Both the position numbers and the translations under genes were made by a program. Shown one piece after another: positions 1 through 6,129 of a stretch of 9,834 nt of DNA (position 1 is the stretch's first letter; every line of letters begins with the position of its first letter). The stretch comes from Parabacteroides sp. (GTDB lineage: Bacteria > Bacteroidota > Bacteroidia > Bacteroidales > Tannerellaceae): the NCBI GenBank assembly GCA_019411205.1, contig DXRF01000094.1, positions 1-9,834 on the forward strand, read 5' to 3'. The notes below the pieces were generated by a model. The model was not told where the DNA came from. It saw only the letters and a list, made by a program, of their open reading frames with translations, and made no database searches.

Positions 1-127
1 CAAAGAGTAAAAGTGCCTTCACCGGTCACAGTTGCCTTCACCGAAAAAAGTAAACCGAGTACCGAAAGTGTGTTATAAAGCGACAGCTGCCATGCTTCTA
101 TCGCCAAACTATAATGCCATAGAGCTT

Positions 128-207
128 TTGACCTAAGTCGAATACCTTTTCGACCTTGGGCAAAAAGGCTTTCGACAATGGGCAAAAAGGTTTTCGACTT
201 AGGTCAA
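128..207. repeat. Long inverted repeat (hairpin) enclosing tandem 22-nt units
   Basis: The arms 128-150 and 185-207 are reverse complements over 23 bases with one mismatch, and the outer 15 bases (starting TTGACCTAAGTCGAA) pair perfectly. The 34-base loop and right arm contain a tandem repeat with a 22-nt period: 148-169 and 170-191 each begin TTTCGAC and contain TGGGCAAAAAGG. A decayed third unit begins at 192. There is no T-tract directly after the stem, so it is not a typical intrinsic terminator. It could be a palindromic interspersed element, a structured RNA or a protein-binding site. The structure is seen directly; the role is unknown. Confidence 0.75.
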
Positions 208-376
208 TAAGATAGAAGGATATAAGACAAACTTTAAATAACTATATATTAAGCCATTACACATATTCATAATCTCTTTATTTTTCACTTAAACAGGTTG
301 CTTCGGATAAGAAACGGAAGGGGGAGCATAGTCAACCTATTTCAGGACGAGACACTGGGTGAAAGCAAATTTTTAA

Positions 377-451
377 GGTGAAGGCAGTTCCGAGGCTTAC
401 CTTCACCCTTGTACACTTTGATAATCAAAGAGTGAAAAGACAAGGTGAAGC
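377..451. repeat. Cluster of GGTGAAGG octamers in both orientations
   Basis: GGTGAAGG occurs at 377-384, its reverse complement CCTTCACC at 400-407, and a near copy GGTGAAGC at 444-451. The first two could pair as an 8-bp stem with a 15-base loop. Matching octamers lie at 16-23 and 35-42, so the motif brackets the intergenic region. Such dispersed short motifs could be binding sites or degenerate repeats. No function is assigned. Confidence 0.5.
412..434. promoter_or_regulatory. Dyad-symmetric site, possible operator
   Basis: CTTTGAT (416-422) and ATCAAAG (424-430) are perfect inverted repeats around a single central A. Symmetry continues outward with one mismatched pair. The sequence CAAAGAGT at 426-433, followed by A-rich sequence, also occurs at positions 1-8, so the window edge may cut through a second copy of the same element. 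Dimeric regulator binding is an inference. Confidence 0.3.
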
Positions 452-463
452 CAAATAGATAGT

Positions 464-652
464 TTGAACAAAGAAAATAAACCATTAAAGTTGGAAATAC
501 GTGGATATTGTCAAAATTTTTCTCGATCTTCGTTCACAGCTCACACTGCCAGCATGAATGGCAGGAATAAAGACGGCCTTCAGCACATGATTTTGGAAAC
601 AAAAGCAGTGCTAAAACAGTTGAATCTGTCTATAGTGCACGATAAACACTAA
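464..652 (+). CDS. Doubtful small ORF, 62 codons
   Basis: This is an open frame beginning at a TTG and ending with TAA at 650-652. No family is recognised. The peptide is basic and polar, with no membrane segment, signal peptide or cysteine pair. There is no clear ribosome binding site before the TTG; an internal ATG at 554 would leave 32 codons and also lacks one. It ends 40 bases before the well-marked start of the next gene. It could be a real small protein, the tail of a decayed gene, or chance. Confidence 0.2.
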   Translation: MNKENKPLKLEIRGYCQNFSRSSFTAHTASMNGRNKDGLQHMILETKAVLKQLNLSIVHDKH

Positions 653-678
653 CACGGGTAAGTGTGTCAAAACATAAA

Positions 679-692
679 AAGGAGGTATCGAT
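679..692 (+). promoter_or_regulatory. Strong Shine-Dalgarno site
   Basis: AAGGAGGT at 679-686 sits six bases before the ATG at 693. This is a near-perfect anti-SD complement and fixes the start of the next gene. Bacteroidetes genes usually lack such a site, and the lipoprotein, receptor and acpP starts in this window show none. Confidence 0.8.
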
Positions 693-1547
693 ATGGCAAA
701 TCCCAGATTACCCAATATAACGGAGGCGGAACAGGAGCTCCTGTATGAGAAGTTGAATATTTACAACCAAGGGAAAGCCTCGTATAAAGAAGCAGGATGC
801 TACCTTGTGGTTGTACCGAGGAAAGGGCATCCGAACTATAGCCTGTGGTTCTATACGCCTCTGCTCGACAGGCGGTGCATCCTGTTTATCGAAGACTTGA
901 AACCGGATATTATCCAGTCGCTGCGCATCGTCACTTCCGAATTATGGTATGCCAACCGCCAGGTCCTGGTCACGGACTACAACGAGAAGAGGATGTCGAC
1001 ACACGGGGACGACCTGATCGCTTTCGGCAAATACCGCGGACATTTCCTGTATGAAATCCTGCGGATAGATCCGGGCTACGTGAACTGGATCGCCTTTAAA
1101 TATACACCGGCCATCCCCAAGCAGGAACGTTTCGTCAAAATGGCACAAGCCTACAACTGCGTCTACCTGGACAAGATGCTTAAAAAGAAATACCAGCTAC
1201 GTCCCACCAGTCGTTTTTTAGGAATGAAAGGGGACAAGCTGTCCAATCTCACCCTAAAAATAATCAAAGTACAGGTGGAAGACGACCCATACAGGACCCA
1301 TGTCATCGGGACAACTCCGGTCTTCTTCGTCCGCCAGCGCTTGACGGCCATCGATACGAGTGGCAACCTGGTCAACCTGACCTTTGCCTCCGGCAATCCC
1401 AGCCATGCCTCCGGGCAGCTGCCCTCACTGGAACACGCCTACCGTCCGGGGGAAGTGCTGCATATCTCTTCGGCACGCATCGCCGCAACATTTGAGAGTC
1501 ATGGCACACAGTACACGCGGCTGAATTATGTCAAGATTGGAAAATAA
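693..1547 (+). CDS. Uncharacterised protein with an exodeoxyribonuclease-X-C-terminal-like motif
   Basis: The protein has 284 residues, with no signal peptide or membrane segment, so it is probably cytoplasmic. Residues 111-116 (FGKYRG) and 126-132 (DPGYVNW) form the pattern of the small domain at the C-terminus of exodeoxyribonuclease X-like proteins (FGKY-G then DP-Y--W). That domain also occurs outside nucleases in Bacteroidetes and is thought to contact nucleic acid. No exonuclease catalytic DEDD motifs are visible, so it should not be called a nuclease. Residues 1-100 are not recognised. Residues about 185-284 are rich in alternating beta-type segments and could be an OB-like fold, which is only a guess. 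It stands apart from pdxB, whose -7 promoter box follows directly after its stop. The function is unknown. Confidence 0.85.
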   Translation: MANPRLPNITEAEQELLYEKLNIYNQGKASYKEAGCYLVVVPRKGHPNYSLWFYTPLLDRRCILFIEDLKPDIIQSLRIVTSELWYANRQVLVTDYNEKRMSTHGDDLIAFGKYRGHFLYEILRIDPGYVNWIAFKYTPAIPKQERFVKMAQAYNCVYLDKMLKKKYQLRPTSRFLGMKGDKLSNLTLKIIKVQVEDDPYRTHVIGTTPVFFVRQRLTAIDTSGNLVNLTFASGNPSHASGQLPSLEHAYRPGEVLHISSARIAATFESHGTQYTRLNYVKIGK

Positions 1548-1551
1548 TCCC

Positions 1552-1559
1552 TACCTTTG
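1552..1559 (+). promoter_or_regulatory. Candidate pdxB promoter, -7 box
   Basis: TACCTTTG matches the Bacteroidetes -7 consensus TAnnTTTG and lies 23 bases before the pdxB start, immediately after the stop of the preceding gene. No good -33 TTG is seen at the usual 19-21 base distance, so the call rests on the -7 box and its position. An AAGGA at 1571-1575 may serve as ribosome binding site. Confidence 0.45.
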
Positions 1560-1582
1560 CCTTCTCGAAAAAGGACAGCAAG

Positions 1583-2695
1583 ATGAAAATAGTCGCCGAC
1601 AACACCGTTCCTTACCTGAAAGGAATTGCAGAACCGATCGCAGAGGTAAAATATCTCACTTCTAAAGAGTTTACACCGGAAAACGTAAAGGATGCAGACA
1701 TACTGATCGTGCGGAGCATAGACAAATGCACCCGCGAACTGCTCGAAGGAAGCCGGGTGAAGTTGATTACCAGCGCCACAATAGGTTTCGACCATATCGA
1801 CACCCGGTATTGCGACGAAGCAGGTATCGCCTGGAAAAACTCGCCGGGATGCAATGCCGTTTCGGTCGCCCAATATGTACTTGCCGGATTGCTCACGATT
1901 GCCCTCCGTAAGGGTGAACCTTTACAGGGAAAGACAATCGGGATCGTCGGAGTCGGTCATGTCGGCAAAGAGGTGGAAAAGTTGTGCTCGGCCTACGGGA
2001 TGAATGTGCTCCGCAACGACCCGCCGCGTGCGGAAGCAGAAGGAGGAGACGGCTTCGTTTCGCTGGAGACGATCGCCGAACAAGCCGACATCGTCACCTT
2101 ACACACGCCGCTGACAAAAGAAGGCCGTTTTGCCACCCGCCACCTTGCAGGAGAAGACTTCTTCCGCAAACTCCAACGGAAACCCTGGTTCGTCAACGCA
2201 TCCAGAGGAGCCGTCCATGATACGGATGCCCTATTGCATGCCCGGAAAGAAGGCAAGATCAGCGAACTGATCCTGGACTGCTGGGAAAACGAACCCGATA
2301 TACACCGGGAATTACTGGAACTGGCTGCGATAGCCACCCCACATATTGCCGGCTTCTCGGCAGACGGGAAAGCCAACGGTACGCGTATGTGCCTGGAAAA
2401 TATCGAAAAATACTTCCAGGTGAAGATCGAGAAGATCGGAGAAGTGGTGCCACCAGTTCCCGAAACTCCGATTATCGACTTGGACCGGTTCGACAGAAAC
2501 CGGATCGAACAGGCAATCCTGACCAGTTTCAACCCGCTTGCCGCAGACCGGGCGCTACGGGAAAACCCCGACAGATTCGAATGGTTCCGGGCAAACTACC
2601 ATCACCCAAGAGAATACGGTGCATACACAATCGTCCATGCAACCCCGGAAGAAGCCGGACTGCTCCAAAGATTGGGGTTCGGAATCCAACAATAA
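1583..2695 (+). CDS. pdxB: Erythronate-4-phosphate dehydrogenase
   Basis: PdxB oxidises 4-phospho-D-erythronate to 2-oxo-3-hydroxy-4-phosphobutanoate, the second step of the DXP-dependent route to pyridoxal 5'-phosphate. It is a cytoplasmic enzyme of the D-2-hydroxyacid dehydrogenase family. The 370 residues are close to the usual length. The NAD-binding Rossmann motif is at residues 120-128 (GIVGVGHVG), with the ribose-binding acid likely D146. The catalytic triad fits Arg208 (NASRG), Glu237 (ENEP) and His254 (TPHIAG), the same numbers as in the E. coli enzyme. Residues about 290-366, including WFRANYHHPREYGAYTI, form the PdxB-specific C-terminal dimerisation region, which separates it from SerA and other relatives. 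It lies 18 bases upstream of an MFS gene in the same direction, so the two are probably cotranscribed. Confidence 0.95.
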   Translation: MKIVADNTVPYLKGIAEPIAEVKYLTSKEFTPENVKDADILIVRSIDKCTRELLEGSRVKLITSATIGFDHIDTRYCDEAGIAWKNSPGCNAVSVAQYVLAGLLTIALRKGEPLQGKTIGIVGVGHVGKEVEKLCSAYGMNVLRNDPPRAEAEGGDGFVSLETIAEQADIVTLHTPLTKEGRFATRHLAGEDFFRKLQRKPWFVNASRGAVHDTDALLHARKEGKISELILDCWENEPDIHRELLELAAIATPHIAGFSADGKANGTRMCLENIEKYFQVKIEKIGEVVPPVPETPIIDLDRFDRNRIEQAILTSFNPLAADRALRENPDRFEWFRANYHHPREYGAYTIVHATPEEAGLLQRLGFGIQQ

Positions 2696-2713
2696 CATAA
2701 ACAAAACGGAACA

Positions 2714-3913
2714 ATGGCAAAAGACAAACTCATATCACCCAGCTTCTGCTATATCTTAGCAGCCAACTTTTTGCTGTTCTTCGCATTTTATCTGATATTG
2801 CCGATCCTGCCGTTCTATTTGCAGGACCAGTTCGATGCGGATAAATCGATGATCGGTTTTATCCTTTCGTGCTATACCATTGCCGCCCTCTGCATCCGTC
2901 CGTTCTCCGGATACCTGCTGGACACATTCGCCAGACGGCCGTTGTATCTCTTAGCTTACTCCGTCTTCATGGTCATCTTCGCCGGATATATGATCGCCAG
3001 CCTGCTGAGCATCTTTATCGTGCTCCGCATCCTGCACGGCTTCGCCTTCGGCATGGTGACGGTGTCGGGCAATACGATCGTGATCGACATCCTGCCCTCC
3101 TCCCGCCGTGGCGAGGGGATCGGCTATTACGGGCTGGCCAACAATACGGCCATGAGTTTCGGGCCGATGACAGGGCTGTTCATGCACACCTGCTTCTCCT
3201 ACGAAACGATTTTCGCCTGCTCGCTCCTCTCCTGCCTTCTCGGATTCATCATGGCCTATTTGGTAAAGACACCGCAGAAACAGCCGATAAAGAAAGAACC
3301 GATCTCGCTGGACCGTTTCTTTCTGGTGAAAGGTGCTTGGGCCGGTATCTCTTTGCTGCTGCTCTCCATCCCCTACGGCATGACAACCACATACGTGGCC
3401 ATGTATGCCGATGAGATCGGAATTTCCGTCAATTCGGGATTATATTTCACCTTTATGGCAATCGGCCTGGCTGTCTCGCGCATGTTCTCCGGCCGGCAGG
3501 TCGACAAAGGGAGGATCACGCTGGTCATCTCGTTGGGAATGTATCTTGCCGCCGCCAGCTTCTTCGGGCTGGCAGCTCTGGAAAGGCTGATGCGGTGGAA
3601 TCCGGCTTTCACTTCCTATCTGTATATCGGGATCGCCCTTTCACAAGGAGTCGCATTCGGTACGATGTTTCCGGCTTTCAACACCCTGTTCGTGAACCTG
3701 GCTCCCAACAGCCAGCGGGGAACAGCAACTTCCACCTACCTCACCAGTTGGGATGTGGGGATCGGGATCGGGCTGATGATAGGCGGAAGCATTGCACAGG
3801 CTTTCGGAGGGTTCAACTACGCTTACCTGTTCGGGGCATGCCTGACAATTCTTTCAACACTGTTCTTTTTATTGAAAGCAGGTCCCCACTTCAACCGGAA
3901 CAAACTGAGATAA
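2714..3913 (+). CDS. MFS transporter, probable 12-TM
   Basis: This inner-membrane secondary transporter has 399 residues and about twelve hydrophobic segments, the usual length for the major facilitator superfamily. The loop between TM2 and TM3 carries motif A-like GYLLDTFARR (residues 66-75). TM4 has an arginine in RILHGF (105-110). A charged central loop (about 185-200, KTPQKQPIKKEP) divides the two six-helix halves. The overall look is of a drug or metabolite efflux member, but the substrate cannot be deduced. It follows pdxB closely, so export or import of a compound linked to vitamin B6 metabolism is possible but unsupported. Its stop lies only 7 bases from the end of the convergent AraC gene. 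Confidence 0.9.
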   Translation: MAKDKLISPSFCYILAANFLLFFAFYLILPILPFYLQDQFDADKSMIGFILSCYTIAALCIRPFSGYLLDTFARRPLYLLAYSVFMVIFAGYMIASLLSIFIVLRILHGFAFGMVTVSGNTIVIDILPSSRRGEGIGYYGLANNTAMSFGPMTGLFMHTCFSYETIFACSLLSCLLGFIMAYLVKTPQKQPIKKEPISLDRFFLVKGAWAGISLLLLSIPYGMTTTYVAMYADEIGISVNSGLYFTFMAIGLAVSRMFSGRQVDKGRITLVISLGMYLAAASFFGLAALERLMRWNPAFTSYLYIGIALSQGVAFGTMFPAFNTLFVNLAPNSQRGTATSTYLTSWDVGIGIGLMIGGSIAQAFGGFNYAYLFGACLTILSTLFFLLKAGPHFNRNKLR

Positions 3914-3920
3914 AGTTGGC

Positions 3921-4772
3921 TCAGCTGTTGCGATACTCCAACGGCGACATGCCCACGTAGCGGCGGAAATATTTGTCGAAGAAAGCGACGTTACTGTAAC
4001 CCAACCCGATAGATATTTCCTTTATCGGGAGATTCGTTGATTTCAGTTGGGCTTTAGCATCCATTATCACGACGTTGGCAATAATATCGAGGGCCGTCAT
4101 CCCGGTCGTTTTTTTGATCACGTAGCAGAAGTGCGGCAAGGTGATCCGCAACTTTCCTGCATAGAAAGAGGCACTCCGCTCTTTCGTATAATATTGCCAG
4201 ACAAGCTGCACGAACTCGCGGGCGATCTCCTTGTCACGGCTCAGGACCGGTTCTTTCCAGGTATTGAACTTCCTGTACATATTGACCACCCCTTGGATCA
4301 GCAGGTCGAGGACCGGTTTCAAGCTGTCGGTAAAAAGGATAGAGTCTGGCGCATTGTCGGCCCGTACCAGCAGGGAGAAAAAATCCTTATAGATAGCGGC
4401 GGCATTACCGGGCAAAGGGACTACCGGATTCTCGATAATCGTAACGATCAGGCTGGAGACTGTCCGGATAAAATTGATGCTTTCCAGGAAACGTGAAGAA
4501 AAAGCGACGAAACAGACCTCCGCATCTTCCGACACTTCATGGATCTGGATAAAGGTATTGGGCAGCAAGGTGATGAAATCGTTCGCCCGCGCCGTCTGTT
4601 CATTCAGGTTTATCGTCACACGGATCGTCCCCCGCGTGCAAAAGGCAAACACACCCGCCTTTATCTTGCAGGGAAAAAGCCCGTACATGTTCAGGATATC
4701 GCCCGTAATACCATCGCCCACGATAAAATCCTTCGGGATATCGAATTTAGGCAAGTCAACGTCTATCTTCAT
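3921..4772 (-). CDS. AraC-family transcriptional regulator
   Basis: The protein has 283 residues. Residues about 180-283 form the AraC/XylS DNA-binding domain with two helix-turn-helix units: the first around 201-224, the second around 248-282 with the signature LPIKEISIGLGYSNVAFF followed by FRRYVGMSPLEYR. The N-terminal 150 residues are beta-rich and resemble the cupin-like ligand or dimerisation domain of AraC proteins (hydrophobic strands, the LLPNTFIQIHEV segment). No signal peptide or membrane segment is seen, so this is a soluble regulator and not a hybrid sensor. It is divergent from the lipoprotein/receptor operon with a 155-base gap, which makes that operon its most likely target, probably as an activator responding to ligand. 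The ligand is unknown. Confidence 0.93.
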   Translation of the reverse strand: MKIDVDLPKFDIPKDFIVGDGITGDILNMYGLFPCKIKAGVFAFCTRGTIRVTINLNEQTARANDFITLLPNTFIQIHEVSEDAEVCFVAFSSRFLESINFIRTVSSLIVTIIENPVVPLPGNAAAIYKDFFSLLVRADNAPDSILFTDSLKPVLDLLIQGVVNMYRKFNTWKEPVLSRDKEIAREFVQLVWQYYTKERSASFYAGKLRITLPHFCYVIKKTTGMTALDIIANVVIMDAKAQLKSTNLPIKEISIGLGYSNVAFFDKYFRRYVGMSPLEYRNS

Positions 4773-4792
4773 AAAACATCGTTTTGTTGTTT

Positions 4793-4800
4793 CAAAAGTA
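4793..4800 (-). promoter_or_regulatory. Candidate promoter of the AraC gene, -7 box
   Basis: Read on the minus strand this is TACTTTTG, a match to TAnnTTTG, 20 bases upstream of the ATG. A possible -33 TTG lies at 4825-4827 on the minus strand, but the spacer of 24 is longer than usual. The 5' leader would be short. Confidence 0.4.
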
Positions 4801-4851
4801 GCAAAATATGCTTAGCTCGCCTAACAATCTTAAAAATAGAGTATTTATTCC

Positions 4852-4878
4852 CAAACATGGAGATTGTTTGTTTCAAAC
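4852..4878. promoter_or_regulatory. Possible AraC operator: paired CAAAC sites 22 bases apart
   Basis: CAAAC occurs at 4852-4856 and 4874-4878, a 22-base repeat distance or about two helical turns, as is common for tandem AraC-type half-sites. Between them, GTTTG at 4866-4870 forms a small inverted repeat with the second copy (GTTTGTTTCAAAC). The site lies between the divergent genes and overlaps the presumed -33 region of the lipoprotein promoter. The short match length means chance is possible. Confidence 0.25.
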
Positions 4879-4894
4879 TTAAGCCTGTTCTTTG
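4864..4894 (+). promoter_or_regulatory. Candidate promoter of the lipoprotein/receptor operon
   Basis: A -33-like TTG (4864-4866) is followed after 20 bases by GTTCTTTG (4887-4894), an imperfect form of the Bacteroidetes -7 box that keeps the TTTG core. The start codon is 33 bases downstream. A poor -7 box would fit a promoter that needs an activator, but this is inference. Confidence 0.3.
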
Positions 4895-4927
4895 TATCAT
4901 CCTACAATATGACTAAAAGCGAAATAT

Positions 4928-6118
4928 ATGGACAAAAAATCAATATGCAGTTTCTTCTACGCCATGATGCTGGCTATCCTATTAATATCCTGCAATGACG
5001 AGGATGATCATGACGGCCTTGCACCGGCGGAGCTGAGCGGAACCTATTCTAACAAACTAAGTGCCCCTGCAAACGGGGATTCCCTTATTTTGAGTTACAA
5101 CGGGAATACATTTATCGGAAAAGAGGTGGAATTTAAGACGGATGACGGAAAAACCGCACATATCATTCTTAAATATGTACTACCACACGATAAAGAAACG
5201 GCTATCTCCGGCGTCTCTCTGACAGCAGGTTCCGGCCGCTATTCTTTCAGCGGCGACGAGACAACCTCTACCGGTACGGCATTTCATTACCAGGGTAGCA
5301 TACAGGCCGGGAAATTGATATTGAAACTGTCGGACATCACGATTCCGGAGAACCGGCTGGCAATGAACGGAACCTGGTATGTCGCCCACGAAAACGCCTC
5401 TTATTACAATGTAGACAACGGCAACATGCAGACGATGATCGGAATGCTGTATAACCTGGTGGGCGGCAAACTGGTCAGTAACCTGATCAGTTCCGTGCTG
5501 GACGACCTGACCTTCCAAACAGACGGAAACATCACCGCCCGCTATGCTCCCCTGCCCGACTCGGTCCGGATAGGTAGTCTGATAGGCAGTTATGTCAAAC
5601 ATCCGGCAAACGACTGGAACACTTCGCCATCCAACTTGGTGACTTATTATGTGGAAGACAATACATCCATATATGTAATCCCGCAGATCGACATGATCAT
5701 CCGCCAGGTGATGATAAACAAACAGACGAAAAGCGACTCCGGGGATAGCACTATAGGGAATGAGCTGTTGGCAGCCTACCGGAAAATCAATGCCTGGTCT
5801 ACAACCGGCATAAAAATGACAATCCGCGAAAGCGAAGACCCGGCAAAAGGCGATCTCATCCTGCTCCTCGACAAATCGGAAATACAGGAATTATTCGCCC
5901 TGTTGGACCTCGTGAAGGTCTTTATCCCGGAAGAGACGCTTAACGCACCTGTCATGGACCTGATCGGCGACCTGATCCCACCCCAGTTCGCAAGTATCGC
6001 CGCCATACTCCTGAAAGGAAAGACGTTCGGTGCGATCTTGGATCAGTTGAGCCAAGAGTTGAACGCAATTCCCATTGAGATCGGTATCTATTTATACAAA
6101 GACAAAACCATCAATTAA
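4928..6118 (+). CDS. Surface-exposed lipoprotein, receptor partner (DUF4925-like)
   Basis: The protein has 396 residues. A basic start and hydrophobic stretch end in a lipobox L19-I20-S21-C22, so Cys22 should be lipidated. The following residues NDEDDHD match the acidic export signal that sends Bacteroidetes lipoproteins to the outer face of the outer membrane. Residues about 36-150 are beta-rich (SLILSYNGNTFIGKEVEF and similar strands ending in NGTWYV). Residues about 310-385 look helical and hydrophobic. From memory it resembles the DUF4925 group of Bacteroides lipoproteins, which has no settled function. Its stop is 11 bases before the TonB receptor gene, so the two form an operon. By analogy with SusD, BtuG or HmuY it probably captures a ligand for that receptor, though it lacks the helical TPR build of SusD. 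Confidence 0.85.
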   Translation: MDKKSICSFFYAMMLAILLISCNDEDDHDGLAPAELSGTYSNKLSAPANGDSLILSYNGNTFIGKEVEFKTDDGKTAHIILKYVLPHDKETAISGVSLTAGSGRYSFSGDETTSTGTAFHYQGSIQAGKLILKLSDITIPENRLAMNGTWYVAHENASYYNVDNGNMQTMIGMLYNLVGGKLVSNLISSVLDDLTFQTDGNITARYAPLPDSVRIGSLIGSYVKHPANDWNTSPSNLVTYYVEDNTSIYVIPQIDMIIRQVMINKQTKSDSGDSTIGNELLAAYRKINAWSTTGIKMTIRESEDPAKGDLILLLDKSEIQELFALLDLVKVFIPEETLNAPVMDLIGDLIPPQFASIAAILLKGKTFGAILDQLSQELNAIPIEIGIYLYKDKTIN

Positions 6119-6129
6119 AAGCAATTCGC

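Larger units (their letters stand above)
1..463. other. Repeat-rich AT-rich intergenic region
   Basis: No convincing gene is seen on either strand. The region holds a 128-207 hairpin repeat, several GGTGAAGG-type octamers in both orientations (16-23, 35-42, 377-384, 400-407, with near matches at 358-365 and 444-451), and a dyad at 416-430. The first 78 bases are open in frame 1 up to a TAA at 76-78, so they could be the last 25 codons of an upstream gene. That stretch also carries two copies of the CCTTCACC octamer found elsewhere in the non-coding region, which makes coding less likely. Positions 208-357 are AT-rich with no feature I can name. Confidence 0.6.

Noticed and set aside
1..78. 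Open frame 1 ending in TAA, possible C-terminus of an upstream gene
   Set aside because: It is only 25 codons, and it contains two copies of the octamer that recurs in non-coding DNA nearby. It cannot be decided without the upstream sequence.
128..207. CRISPR array
   Set aside because: The 22-nt units are contiguous without unique spacers, and no cas gene is present.
3905..3924. CTGAG/CTCAG stem as a terminator between MFS and AraC genes
   Set aside because: It has a five-base stem and no T-tract on either strand.
4773..4927. Cobalamin riboswitch before the lipoprotein/receptor operon
   Set aside because: The gap is 155 bases, is shared with the divergent AraC promoter, and shows no recognisable B12-box. 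Cobamide uptake is therefore not supported.
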